In this document: positions 38,287-48,693 of the stretch, one piece after another
How positions within the stretch are numbered: the stretch's first letter is position 1
How the letters are laid out: the number at the start of each line of letters is the position of its first letter
Source of the DNA: Viscum album
Lineage: Eukaryota; Streptophyta; Magnoliopsida; Santalales; Viscaceae
Direction: 5' to 3'
DNA length: 64,000 nucleotides
NCBI GenBank assembly: GCA_963277665.1
Contig: OY728165.1
Span: 1,755,626,772 to 1,755,690,771, forward strand
The notes under the pieces: generated by a model
What the model saw: the letters and a program-made list of their open reading frames with translations, nothing else
Databases searched by the model: none
Told to the model about the DNA's origin: nothing
Program-made: the position numbers and the translations under genes

Positions 38287-41200
38287 TCTAATCAATTTAA
38301 TATTTTTGGATGATATATTACATACATTACAATTTCATTAATACTTGAATGGAAAACCAACATAGAAATTCTATTGGAAACACACATAAACTTCTATATT
38401 ATCCCTATAAGTGATTCATAGTATAAAAATTCACATACATGGGAAAACATAATAAATTAGTGAGATAAGATGCTTATTAATGGTAAAAAATATAGTGGAA
38501 GCAGTCATAAATAAATATAGTTAATATGTCATGGTTAATAACTGAAAACACATGCCACTAAACAACAATCTAGAGTGTAATATTGAAGAAGTTAAATATG
38601 AATACATAACACCATATAAATAATCAAATTAGAATGAAACATTACAATAATTATTTTACTAGTAGAATAATGATAGGGGATATCAATTTCAAATAACATA
38701 ATGAAGTTATGAATAATTTCGGACATCGTAAACATATCATCAAGGCTTCGGCCAATACAACATATATAAATGAGATGAAACCCAATATAGTTTGTCTCAT
38801 GATTCATACTAATGCATCAGGTGAAATAGCGGGCCCCACCCATCCCTCAATAAGTTTAATTTATTCCTAATATTAAATAAGTGAAATATAAAAAACATAT
38901 ATATATATATGATTTGTAAATAACTTTTCTCAATCAAACCACTAACCATTCTGTGTAATATGGGGAATGGTATCAAGATAGAAATTATGTAGTAAAAGTA
39001 TTCATAATCCACTTAATATAATGTTGTAGATGATACCATAACACATAAAACCAAATTATTCTTAAGATTTGTTAGAGGTATTGAAATATTGGAAAATACT
39101 ATGATAAAATAATTGATGAATTCTTATGAGAAATACCATTTTTATTTTATAAAGAATAGTTATTTTAGAAAAATGATTTTAATTATTCTTAACTGATTTT
39201 AGAAAACCATAAATGAAATAATTTAGGTTTCCATTGAAAAATTATTTATTTTAGAAAAATAATTGTGTCTTAAAAAAATAGGGGTGGTTGTTGATAAAGG
39301 TTATGAAACTATGAAAATCCCTAAAATTAGGCTTTCTTATCAAAAATAATTTAGAATGGAACCTTTTAAACATGTATTACACCATAAAACAAAGGTGAAA
39401 TGATCTGTATATATATTTTTGGAACATCTACATAGGCATTATAATAATTATACCAAATAAATGAGTAATTATATTTGGGTAAATAGTGATATAGTGTAAC
39501 CTGAATGAAAAATGGATGATCTAAAAAAATTCTTACCTTCTGTCAGAAAGTTTTTTTACTTGTGATTAATTTGAGGGATAATGAAATTAGATTAATTAAT
39601 ATTTTAATTTTCACATATTTAAGATATATTTAATATATTATAATTTTGTTATGTTTATTTATGGCCTTCTTGATGAGTTAGAAGAATGAATTTTATCATT
39701 CGGGAGAGTTCCTTTCCTTGGTTTTCATGATCGACCTACTTTTAAACACATATAAAAGATCATTTAAAATGGAGATAGTTGTATAGAATTTAATATTATG
39801 TTATTAATTATCCTCATGAATATTAAATGGTTATATTATTCATTTGTTTTTCTGAGGATGCATCATTATACAATACATTAGTGGTAATCGTTCATATTAT
39901 TTTTTCATTTTTTCAATCATCACTAACTAATTTTGTTTAGTTATTAAATATTAAGTACATCTATTGGTCCTAAAAATTATAAATTATGTAATTAATATAT
40001 TAATAAAAAATAACCATAAAAACCATTTTATGAAAATCCTTGAATGTGGACTTGAATAATGAAAACACATCATCCACTAAGGTGTTAAATCAACAACTCA
40101 TGTACGATGTTTTCATTTTTCAAATAATTTGAAAATGACAAAATATTTGATGGTGGATTATTAACTAACATAATAAAATTATAGTATATAAAAGGCACTA
40201 TAGATGAAATGTATCATTGGAGAGGGGAGGTCAGTGAAGGAAGAGGTAAATATTGAAATTGAAAAGAAAATAAAAGAAAATACTGAAAAAATTTACCTAT
40301 TGAAGTCTCCTCCTTGAGTACCTCCATAAATGGATTTGTATCGGTAACTTATTTAAAACTAAGGATCCTAAACATAGGGTTTATTATATATATATTTGAG
40401 TATAATTTTTAAATGGATTAAATCAAGTAATTCTTGAGGAGAACAGGTGGTGAGAAGTGGTATTTATAATGGAGGAGAAGGGTGTTTTTTGAATATTTTA
40501 GTCATTATTTTATTATTATGTATCCAGACTATAAATAGTTTCTGAATTATCACTAAAAATATTTAAATAATTAAGGATAGTAAGATATTATGTTCTTATA
40601 TGAGATTATAATTATCAATGAGTCAATAATTTATGTATTTAACATTTATCCTAAATTATCACATTCCTCTATTTTACAAAATTTAAGTTATTTTAGAAAA
40701 ATACAAAAAATTCACCCTAATAGTTTTTCAATGTGTATAATTAAAAAAATGATACCATATTTTGAAAATAATTTTCTATATATGTAAAATCTAATTTTTA
40801 AATAATTTCATTTTTAATTTGAAAAATAATAATTTTAAAATTATACTAATTTTATGACTCTTCAAAATTTTATATATTTTCTCATAAAATTATATTATAA
40901 TATTAACATAGAAAAATATTAATTTTATAATGTGAGTTATGAAAATATATTTTCTATTAATTAATTATATTATTTATTAAATTTCAATTAAATAGTTTAA
41001 TCTTATAAAAATTATAATAATTAATTTTTCATTATAATAATATTTTTTTTACTTATTCGACGATATTAAAATATATTATTTTAATCTAAAATATAAAAAA
41101 TATTTATTACTACCTTTATACGTGTGATTACTATTCTATTGGCTGATTTACTATTCCTATGCTTCATACTACTGTTTTAAATTTCATGTAACTATTCCAA

Positions 41201-41358
41201 TTTTATAGGTTCCTCAACTTCTAGAAATACATATTCACTCATTCATTCTACATTCATTAATGTCTTTATTTTTTTCTCTATGAGATTTTATTTTATTTAT
41301 TCTATATAAAATTATTATATTACAAGAAGTTACATTGATAGAATTTTAAGTCGTTACA
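38287..41358 (-). repeat. E2 5' LTR (about 3.07 kb)
   Basis: Uninterrupted partner of the split LTR at 6,367-8,774 and 32,482-33,209, in direct orientation. It ends with GTCGTTACA at 41,358, whose minus-strand reading TGTAACGAC is a normal LTR start. Short frames within it (for example 38,592-38,807 and 40,590-40,787) are chance openings in AT-rich DNA. Confidence 0.75.
40461..40468 (-). promoter_or_regulatory. E2 LTR TATA box
   Basis: The minus strand reads TATAAATA followed by a CT-rich stretch (CCATTATAAATACCAC context). It is the same octamer as the E5 LTR TATA box. The aligned site in the other LTR, near 8,630, has changed to TATTTATT on the plus strand. It lies about 0.9 kb from the U3 start. 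Confidence 0.45.
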
Positions 41359-42106
41359 CGATGTGTATCTCCTTTATTAATTATTATGTTAGTTATAGAA
41401 TAATGGCAGTTAAATATAGTATATTATTATAAAAAATATGGTGATTATGTTGTATGAAATAGAAGTGGTTAGATTATTGATATTTTTTATATTAATGATA
41501 ACTGATTGATTTTTAAAATTTATTCTTTAAATATACACATCAGTAGCTATTATTCATGTGAACACACAGAGACTCAATGGAGGAACCTACTGAAAATATT
41601 TTTAATATCAACCATTCATTATAAATGACATTTAAAAAAATATATAAATTTAGAGGTGTTGTTGATAAAACATATATCATGATATAGGAAACTTATTGGC
41701 CATGGTTAACCTGAAAAAAAAATATTATAATATAGTAGATAGGGAAAAATTATAGTTGTTTTTAACATTTATGGCTTGGAATTATATATCATGATAGTGA
41801 TTGATATAAAATATTCATGTTTCTTGGTTGTGATGTCCATTACAATATGGATTTAGATGTTTCTTTTTATTTATAAAGTGTAATGATTATATATATATAT
41901 ATATCAATATTTCATTTTTTATAATTAGTATCATGTATGTCTATCTTCAAATATCATACTCTAAACTGTTTCGGGGCTAGGTAGTGTACCTTCATGGGCG
42001 ATCCATGTAAGAAGAGTATCAGAAAAATTGTTTTACTGTAGATTTTATTGTAGTTAACAATTAGGATTTCACTCCTTCGGGACCTCCAAGATATAAGTTT
42101 GTCGAA
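41359..42106. other. Spacer between E2 and E4
   Basis: About 750 bases of AT-rich DNA with an (AT)n microsatellite at 41,887-41,904. A GC-richer patch at 41,967-42,010 has no partner in the window. No coding potential seen. Confidence 0.5.
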
Positions 42107-44829
42107 TGTGACACCACAATCCCTCCTCTAAAAAGGCGGGGTCTAGATAATGGCATCGAGTTTTCATATCACACGAATGGGAGGAAATATCCTAAAGTAC
42201 AAATGTATGAAACCAAATATTTAAACCCTATTATAATGTGGAAGGAAAAATAATTGATATTGTATATACATTCATAAAAACTAATCCTATATCAGAATAT
42301 AAAATGTATATATAAATGAAAAAGGGTTAAAATTTCAATCATACCGATTTTTAAAAAAATTGGTTACCTACAAACAAAAACTCGACTGCTATCAATACGA
42401 GACTCCAAGAACCGTCTATGCATAATATAAGAAGACAAAGCCCCACATTCTCTTGATTCTTCTAAGACCATGTTAAAAGGAATGTTTTCTTCCGAATACA
42501 TGACACATGTGGGTATAACACATTCATGTTTTAGTATAAACAGACATATTATCACCATAAAATATATATATAAATTTTAAATATATTAAGCTAAAAAAAT
42601 TGATGTATTAACTAGTGTAAATTAAAAAAATTTATAGATACATAGAGAAAATCCCCATGTCTAAAAACATGATATGTCCTCACTACCAATGTAGGTCTCT
42701 ATTTTTGATATAATAGTCAGATTCATCTTAGGTTACTGACTTCTCAATTATCATTAATACTAAATGTACTTATCATTGAAGTCATGATCACTTGGATGTT
42801 CCTTTCCTGACATAAATTAGAAGTCATAAGACATTTATAAATCATTAGGGGATTAGGATAATGCCATATCGGGGACATTAAACTGTATCTTAAATAATCC
42901 TATGTAAAGAGGATTTCATGCCCATGATGTCGTAAATTAGATACCTAACTATAATTAGGGATGAGAGTTTGAAAACCACATGATAGAACAAATAGAGAGA
43001 AACATTACTCCATCAATAAATAACCCAGTGAGTGTATCACTCATCCTATTCACAATATTGGATATCGTATTGTTCCCTTTTTTAGATGGGTCAAGGGTAC
43101 AGACCCATGCTGATTCTAAAATCAGCCTATAGGGATTAATTACTCCATCTAATTATATAAGGAGTAAATAGAATATAAAACAGATGAACTATATATCATT
43201 AAATGTCTAGTCTAGACTATGTCGATTCACCCTCATTATTTTAATGTAATATGGCCCATGATCATGCATTGTAGTTGTGCCAATGTACAATCTCCAGATC
43301 CATACCCATGTATCATTGGGTGTATATTTTGTTTACATAATGAATATTTGATCATGTTTTGACTTCCCCCATGTCATTGAGATATATATCTTGACACATA
43401 AACCTATTTTCCATAGAAAATCATACCACATAACATTTCTTCATCACTACTCTATGTTGTGTTGATTCGATTTATATAAATTAAATGCCTTCATCTATAT
43501 ACATATATATTTTCTACTTCTTACCTCTTTCCAAGATTCTTTCCCACATTGAGTTAATCTAGGTTTATTGATCCCACATCGTCACCAGAGGATGAATTCT
43601 ATACAACCTAGGTTAGAATTATTTATATTAATCATTTTTATGTGCCTGTTTGGTATGAAACACAACAAAAACATCACCCATGATATCATTGAGTCTCCAT
43701 CACCACTTTAAAACATTAATCGTGTCCTCAATACAAAACCAAAAACCATAGAAATGATCCGTTTTTTAAAATATTTTTTTTCACAATGATTTGTTAATAG
43801 GTTATTTTTAATCATCAACCATTTGAAATAAATATAATGAACATACAATGAACTGAGGGATAACATAATGAAACACAACAGTGAGAAATAAATTATTTCC
43901 ATTATTCAATTTCAAATTCATTGATTAATTGATATTTTGATGAACAAGGAACGTGGTAAAGGATAAAATAGGTCCTATTTCAATGAATAAAATACATAAT
44001 ATATAACCAGAAAATGAAATCCTAGAAATAATTTTATAAAAGTATTCAATCATGTTCACCATAGATAAATAATTAAAAATCATTAAACAAAAACATAATA
44101 AAACATCCTCCATTGAAAATATATCAATCACTGGTGAATATTTATTATCCATCATGGCCATTTATTAACCATAATATCTCTATTTACATTGAATGTAATT
44201 GTGGTATTTTTGTCACAGAGCCATAAATTTATCATCATCCTCCAATTCTCGGTTCAATTTTCATCTCCTATAATATCTACGGTCATGTGACTAACCCTAG
44301 GATGGGTTATTTTCTTTCATAAATAATGGATGGTTATGTTACATGAATTTCATAGATGATATATTATGGGGTTAATTTATTCATCAACTATTTCACCTTC
44401 GAATGCAGTTAAACAAATCACTGTACATGTACAAATATTATGATGTTCCTATAGTAAAAAATGATATTCCAAATTTAATATATTTTCATTTTTTTCATAT
44501 GAGATATTGTTACATATATATATAATTATTTCAAAAATAATGTGAGTTCATGAAATATAATATTTAATATTTTTAATACATCAATACCGATAATCCATGG
44601 GGATCTTAATTCTATGTTGAATCCAAACAATATATTGGAAATATAATATAAAATATTCATTTGCATTTAATATAAAATCAGTGATGTTTATTCTACCCAC
44701 ATCTAGGATTTCATCATGTAATAAAAATTCAATTCATAATGATAACGGTAGTAGTACTTCCACTAGTTCTCTCACATCCACATTCACTCATAATAATTTT
44801 CATGATTATGGTGAACATGATATTAGGGA
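42107..44829 (-). repeat. E4 3' LTR (about 2.7 kb)
   Basis: Aligns with 56,978-59,649. Landmarks: AATCCCTCCTCTAAAAAGGC..ATAATGGC (42,119) against AACCAACAAGGCTCTCTTGG..AACTGGC (56,990); CATCGTCACCAGAGGATGA (43,578) against CATCATCATTGGTGACCA (58,441); AATCATCAACCATTTGAAA (43,810) against AATCATCAACCAATCAAAA (58,671); ACATCAATACCGATAATCCATGGGGAT (44,579) against ATATCAATACCAAGAATCCATGTAGAT (59,434). Highly diverged. Confidence 0.6.
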
Positions 44830-44830
44830 A

Positions 44831-44843
44831 TTGTTCCCCCATG
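44831..44843 (-). other. E4 polypurine tract
   Basis: The plus strand has TTGTTCCCCCATG; in the sense direction CATGGGGGAACAA precedes the LTR start. The bases before it (TTTTTCATGAGAATATTCTT in the sense direction) align with the pol-end block TTTTCGGGGACGAAAAGTTC of E5. Weak but consistent with the LTR edge found by repeat matching. Confidence 0.4.
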
Positions 44844-44845
44844 AA

Positions 44846-45240
44846 GAATATTCTCATGAAAAACATTAATGTCCACATAGTAATTGAAAATGGTGAATCC
44901 TTCCTCAATATCAAGATAACCCCATTAAAATTCAAATTATGTATTATGCACATACCACCGAATTTACATTATAGGAAAACATTCATATAATAGATTTAAC
45001 TATGTTTGTAATGAAAAGTAGTATGCCTCCTTGGAAACCATATGTTGTATCATTCAAGAGGTAATTAATAAAAGATATTTATTCCCATATCATTCAAACA
45101 CTTATAGTACTTATTTAGGTGAGTCCATTAGAAACACATGATATACCTCATCGTTCTCCAGAGGCCCCCATATTCAGTTTTCATTGTTATTCTAATAGAA
45201 TTAGGAATTCCACTTCTTCTCTTAAATGATCAATACCTTC
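44846..45240 (-). pseudogene. E4 pol 3' end relic (integrase C-terminus?)
   Basis: The minus strand between the polypurine tract and the E5 insertion contains GPLENDEVYHVFLMDS at about 45,175-45,120, in roughly the place where gypsy integrases have the HDVFHVSxLRKY segment. The rest is too decayed to read. If right, E5 inserted into the last part of E4 pol. The 62-83 residue plus frames at 44,681-44,990 are antisense shadows. Confidence 0.3.
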
Positions 45241-45245
45241 CATCT
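45241..45245. repeat. E5 target site duplication, left (CATCT)
   Basis: CATCT immediately precedes the LTR start TGTAGTGAC and is repeated exactly after the right LTR at 53,856-53,860. Five bases is the usual duplication for Ty3/gypsy integrases. Confidence 0.95.
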
Positions 45246-45415
45246 TGTAGTGACTTGGGTTTTTGGCCCTGTCAGACTTTGGGATATTTCTACAAATAAT
45301 TCCAGAGCTAGGCGCGAAGACGGCGTGCGATTCCGAGGCCCGGTGTGCCCGGAATTAATTTTATAAAAATATTAAGTTTTTTTTATACTATGCACGTGGC
45401 GGGGGTGTGATATCT

Positions 45416-45652
45416 CCTAAACGGTATCTCAGAACGGGAATCTGAGGGCACGGTTGCGTCCGGAACGTGCCGTTTACCCTAGGCGGGGTGTAATCTTTGC
45501 GGGCGCGGGCCTGCGGTGAGAAACGCCACCAGGGGCGTTTCCGTAAATAAGTGGCAAGTTGGTGTGCGAGCGTCGGCTCGAATAACTTATGAACGGAGTC
45601 TCGGATGAAAAATTTGAGACCGCCGTTGCGTTCAGAACGGCGCGTTTACCCT
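45416..45652 (+). promoter_or_regulatory. Duplicated block in E5 U3 (possible enhancer repeat)
   Basis: Two related blocks of about 65 bases, 45,416-45,480 and 45,588-45,652, share AACGG, then TCTC, GAG, the core GTTGCGTyCrGAACG and the end GTTTACCCTA. They are about 172 bases apart and lie just upstream of the TATA box, where LTR enhancers sit. Copies in the 3' LTR lie 5,179 bases downstream. Confidence 0.55.
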
Positions 45653-45722
45653 AAGAGTGACCTTACTTTTGTTCACATCGGGCGTCGGGTCCGAGGCTGG
45701 TTTGGCGCCGGCGGGCGGCTGA

Positions 45723-45730
45723 TATAAATA
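45723..45730 (+). promoter_or_regulatory. E5 LTR TATA box
   Basis: TATAAATA inside the palindrome GATATAAATATC, followed by a C tract (45,737-45,749) and a CT-rich run TTTTATCGTTCTTCGTCGTTCTTCGCC, typical of a plant pyrimidine-patch start region. The 3' LTR copy is at 50,902-50,909. It would drive the genomic RNA from the 5' LTR and read-out into flanking DNA from the 3' LTR. Confidence 0.7.
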
Positions 45731-45736
45731 TCAGCG

Positions 45737-45749
45737 CCCCCCCCCCCCC
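45737..45749 (+). repeat. Poly-C tract, 13 C (10 C in the 3' LTR)
   Basis: Homopolymer between the TATA box and the expected start site. The partner at 50,916-50,925 has 10 C. It is the only length difference between the LTRs and is either replication slippage or a sequencing/assembly artefact. Confidence 0.8.
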
Positions 45750-45910
45750 TTTTATCGTTCTTCGTCGTTCTTCGCCGTTCTTCGCCGCCACTCTGCCGAA
45801 TCGAGCCAACGGAGCGCCCACGAGCTCAGAATTCGACGGCGGACGTTCCAGGAGCGCGCATCGGAAGCTCTGGAGCGCGGATCTGAGGCAGAACATCGGC
45901 GTTTCGCCCG

Positions 45911-45920
45911 CGAGGTAGGC
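45911..45920 (+). promoter_or_regulatory. Predicted 5' splice site in E5 leader
   Basis: GCGAG|GTAGGCG, exon end at 45,914. It lies about 160 bases after the expected transcription start and is followed by T-rich sequence with TTTTTGTGTTG. Paired with the acceptor at 49,010 it would remove about 3.1 kb, including the primer binding site. The copy in the 3' LTR is at 51,091. Predicted from sequence only. Confidence 0.45.
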
Positions 45921-46546
45921 GGTTTGAGTTTTACAATCCCGGATCCCGTTTTTGTGTTGTTTTTCTTCAAATTTTCATATGGGTTGTATAGTTCGGGTCC
46001 CGAGGTTTCCGAATCTTTTTTCGGATCTGAATTTGGAGCACCGGGGTGCTCCCGGTGGCTCCCGGAAGTTTTCCGGCGAAAAAACCGGTTTTCCGGCGAG
46101 ACCTGCGGCGGCCATGGCGGAATCCGGCGAGGCAGGGCGGCGGCGCGGCGGTTTCCGGCGACGGCGGCGGCGGCGCGGCGGAATCCGGCGGCGGCGCGGT
46201 GGTTTCCGGCGAGGCTGGCGGTGGTCCGGCCAGGATTTTCCGGGGGTTCTTTAAACCCCCGTAACTCGCAAACCGTAACTCCGATTTGCGAGCCGTTTGC
46301 GGCGACGCGCTCCTTGCGTCGAGACGGACCTTTTGAACTTACTTTGAGGGTTTAAAGGTTCGGGATCGTGGCCCGGGAGCTAGAAACGTCGTATAAAATA
46401 ATATTATTTTATTATTTTACGACTTCGGGCCGTTGTAACTTCTACCCAGAGCGTCCGATTGACGTGCCGTCAGTGGCGTTGAGACCCTGATGGTACGACG
46501 GAATTTTTGAGATGGTTTCTGGGTGTTGGGACTGAGAACGGGGTGC

Positions 46547-46960
46547 GGGCCCCACGAGGCCGAGTTTTGGCGTTTGCGGAGAAACGCAGCTTTTGCACCA
46601 GGAGTCCGATTTTGGCGGATGAATAGTCGATCCTGTGTGTTTTTCCGAGAGGATCGCAATGGTGCGATCCGTTCGATGAGTTTCGGAATCCGGCGTGGGC
46701 CCCACCCGAGCTGGCCTTCGGTGAATAGTACCTTTTTCACCGGGTGTCCGTTTTGGGCGAGCGAGTAGTCGATTCCGCTTGTTTTTTTGAGGGGATCGTC
46801 GTGGTGTGATCCGCTCGATGGGTTTCGGGATCGTTGTGTGGGCCCCGCACGAGCTAGCTGCGGTGAATAGTGTCTTTTTCACCGGTGCTCCGTTTCGGGC
46901 GAGTAAACAGCCTATCCTGCGTGTTTTTCCGTGTGGAACGCGATGGTGGCCTCGGTTTTG
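46547..46960 (+). repeat. Three 145-base tandem repeats in E5 LTR
   Basis: Units start at GGGCCCC at 46,547, 46,697 and 46,840 (periods 150 and 143). Each runs through GAGCTx..GGTGAATAGT..TTTTTCACCGG..TCCGTTTTGGGCGAG..TAGTCGAT..TGTGTTTTTC..GGATCGC..GTGATCCG. The last unit is partial. The copy in the 3' LTR lies at about 51,723-52,136. Confidence 0.75.
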
Positions 46961-47089
46961 GCTTCGGAGGTGCGCAGTGTGGCTTGGGGGCGAGTCGCTC
47001 GGGTTAGCGACGTTTGGACCAGCAGTGGTTGAGGGTTCTCCCTTGGTTCGTTCCCACGAGGGTTCGTGTGGCATCACAACCCTCGTATG

Positions 47090-47790
47090 GGTTTGTGATC
47101 CTCTCGATGGGGTGTTTAAACTGTTAGAGTTGTGGTATCCCTCCGGTGGGCCCGGAGTGGATCCTCTAACATCTTTACCCTAGATCGGGTTCTTGGTATC
47201 GCTGTGACCACCTATTCACGGGCAGCGATCCCCTATCTAGCAGGTTAACCCCGTAGGGTTTGTGGCATCATCAGAAATATGATCCCCTACGCGGTGGGTC
47301 GTGCACAGTAGGGTTGTGGCATCGTCGGGTTTACGATCCCCTACTCAGCATGATGTTTATAGTAGGGTTGCGGTATCGTTGGTTATACGATCCCCTACTC
47401 AGCGCTTGATGTCGGTAGGGTTGCGGTATCGTTGGTTATGCAATCCCCTACTCAGCGCGTGGTTCCGGTAGGGTTGTGGCATCGTCGGTTCGATCCCCTA
47501 CATCGCGAGTTATACCAGATAGGGTTCCGGTATCGTCGTGACCATCTTTATATGGACGATGATCCTCTATCTGAGTGTGAAGCTTCTGTCAAGCGCCAGA
47601 TCGGGTTGTGGCATCCCCTAGCGGATCCTGGGTGTGATCCCCTATCTGTGAAATCTACGTATGCCGGATCGGGTCGTGGTATCCCCCAGCAGACCCTGGG
47701 AGTGATCCCCTATCTGTGAGCTACGTATACCGGAGTGGGTCTTGGTATCCCCTAGCGGACCCTAGCGGTGATCCCCTATCCGAGGATTTT
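47090..47790 (+). repeat. About ten 50-80 base tandem repeats in E5 LTR
   Basis: Each unit has the form GGGTTGTGGTATCGT - variable spacer - ACGATCCCCTACTC. GATCCCCTA-type cores fall at about 47,226, 47,281, 47,335, 47,389, 47,441, 47,492, 47,571, 47,636, 47,704 and 47,771, so spacing is 50-55 bases in the first half and 65-80 in the second. The two arms of each unit (GGTATCGT and ACGATCCC) are partly complementary, so the RNA could form a row of hairpins. The 3' LTR copy is at about 52,266-52,966. Confidence 0.8.
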
Positions 47791-48193
47791 GGTGGTTATG
47801 GTGTTTCGGTGATGTTTCCTCAGTGATGTTATCCGACGAGCGTGGTCTCTCGGGCGAGCGTCTGAGATGTTTGCGAGTATCCCGATGGAGTGTATCTCTC
47901 GGATGAGTGTCATCTGGTATGACAATGTTCGTGGTATACTCTCCTGGTTGTGGACAGTTGCTGGTGATGAGGTCGGTACCTCTTGTGGCCTTGTGGCGTG
48001 AGTTGTGTATATCTGGATTGTTCAAGGTGTATGTATGGGCATACACCTGAGCTGAGCTGAGCTGACTTGTTGTGTTTAGCCGAGGATGGTCACGAGATGG
48101 AGTTTCTCTCTCGTCTGGGTTCCCTCTGGCTGGGTTGAGCGGACTGTTGCCTTTCAGTTGCTCCCTTGGGTTTTGGGTTTTTGGGGTGCCTAC

Positions 48194-48232
48194 TGAGTAT
48201 GTTTATACTCACCCCTGCACGGGCTTTGCCCG
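48194..48232 (+). other. Two adjacent hairpins near the E5 LTR end
   Basis: TGAGTAT-GTTT-ATACTCA (48,194-48,211) is followed by CGGGC-TTT-GCCCG (48,220-48,232), both perfect stems. They lie in the transcribed U5 side, about 0.45 kb before the primer site. A role in RNA 3' end formation or packaging is possible but unproven. Repeated at 53,370-53,408. Confidence 0.5.
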
Positions 48233-48682
48233 CACATGTTTGTGTCTTGTGCAGACCACATGCTTTTTGACGGAGTCCCAGGAGGACCCGGAGCAGGCGG
48301 AGCTTAGTGAGCGAGTTGACTGGGGTGTTTACCAGAGCTGTGCCGAGGGAGCTTTCCGGCGGGTGTTTGTGGCAGCGTTCCCCTTCTTCAGAGCAGGTTG
48401 GACGCGCTTTGTAGTTTTCTTTTGGTGGGCCCTGTTTTGCCCTTGTACTTTTGCTGTTGCACTCTGGTTTGGGATAGATTGTATGCATGCATTTACTTTT
48501 CAGTTTCTATATCTCTGCACTGTTGCATGGAGGTGTTTGTGGGTGCGTGTGTACAGGTACCATAGGCTAATGCCTCCCATGTGTGTGATAGCCTACTCGG
48601 CGCTAGTCGCCAGCCCCTGGCCTATTGGAGGCGGGCTTGGGGAGTCGCGGCTCGAGCCCCGTTGGGTCGGGTCGTGACAGAG

Positions 48683-48693
48683 TGGTATCAGAG
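48683..48693 (+). promoter_or_regulatory. E5 primer binding site (tRNA-iMet)
   Basis: TGGTATCAGAG, a perfect complement to the 3' end of plant initiator tRNA-Met as generally used by plant LTR elements, three bases after the LTR end TGACA. It primes minus-strand DNA synthesis. Confidence 0.92.

Larger units (their letters stand above)
6367..41358 (-). mobile_element. E2: old Tekay-like Ty3/gypsy retrotransposon, split by E3
   Basis: A minus-strand LTR retrotransposon with two diverged LTRs (left 6,367-8,774 plus 32,482-33,209; right 38,287-41,358) around a 5.1 kb interior with decayed integrase, RNase H and reverse transcriptase in the order expected for Ty3/gypsy. Without the E3 insertion it would be about 11.3 kb. 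The LTR ends (TGTAATGATCCCGACCC at 6,367; GTCGTTACA at 41,358) are of the TGTAACGACC/GGTCGTTACA type seen in E5. Flanking 5-mers AGATG (6,362-6,366) and CGATG (41,359-41,363) are a probable target duplication with one mismatch. The pol motifs resemble Tekay/Del chromoviruses; I did not identify a chromodomain. Confidence 0.75.
45246..48679 (+). repeat. E5 5' LTR (3,434 bp)
   Basis: Runs from TGTAGTGACTTGGG to GGGTCGGGTCGTGACA. If transcription starts about 30 bases after the TATA box at 45,723, U3 is about 0.5 kb and R plus U5 about 2.9 kb, an unusually long transcribed LTR portion. It holds a duplicated U3 block, a C13 tract, a CCGGCG-rich block (about 46,060-46,240), three 145-base repeats, about ten 50-80 base repeats and two hairpins. 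Open frames of up to 211 residues inside it occur on both strands and are not regarded as genes. Confidence 0.97.

Noticed and set aside
41887..41904. (AT)n microsatellite, with others at 5,454-5,464 and 38,898-38,913
   Set aside because: Ordinary simple repeats in AT-rich DNA, no special structure.
44681..44990. Overlapping plus- and minus-strand frames of 62-83 residues near the E4 polypurine tract
   Set aside because: They straddle the LTR edge of E4 and are explained as chance frames in decayed element sequence.
46442..47077. 211-residue minus-strand frame in the LTR (also 51,618-52,253), with 107, 125 and 143 residue frames around it
   Set aside because: GC-rich, repeat-derived sequence gives long open frames on both strands by chance. 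It covers the 145-base tandem repeats, has low-complexity composition and no recognisable domain.
47090..47790. CRISPR-like regular repeats
   Set aside because: Repeats are imperfect, units are variable in length, they lie within an LTR and are duplicated with it, and the genome is a plant.
48072..48677. 201-residue open frame with hydrophobic segments, present identically in both LTRs (also 53,248-53,853)
   Set aside because: It lies wholly inside the LTR, runs up to the LTR end and overlaps other frames on both strands. Its identity between copies follows from the recent insertion, not from selection. No known family recognised.
48683..48693. Possible tRNA gene fragment at TGGTATCAGAG
   Set aside because: Only the primer-site complement is present; no cloverleaf arms surround it.
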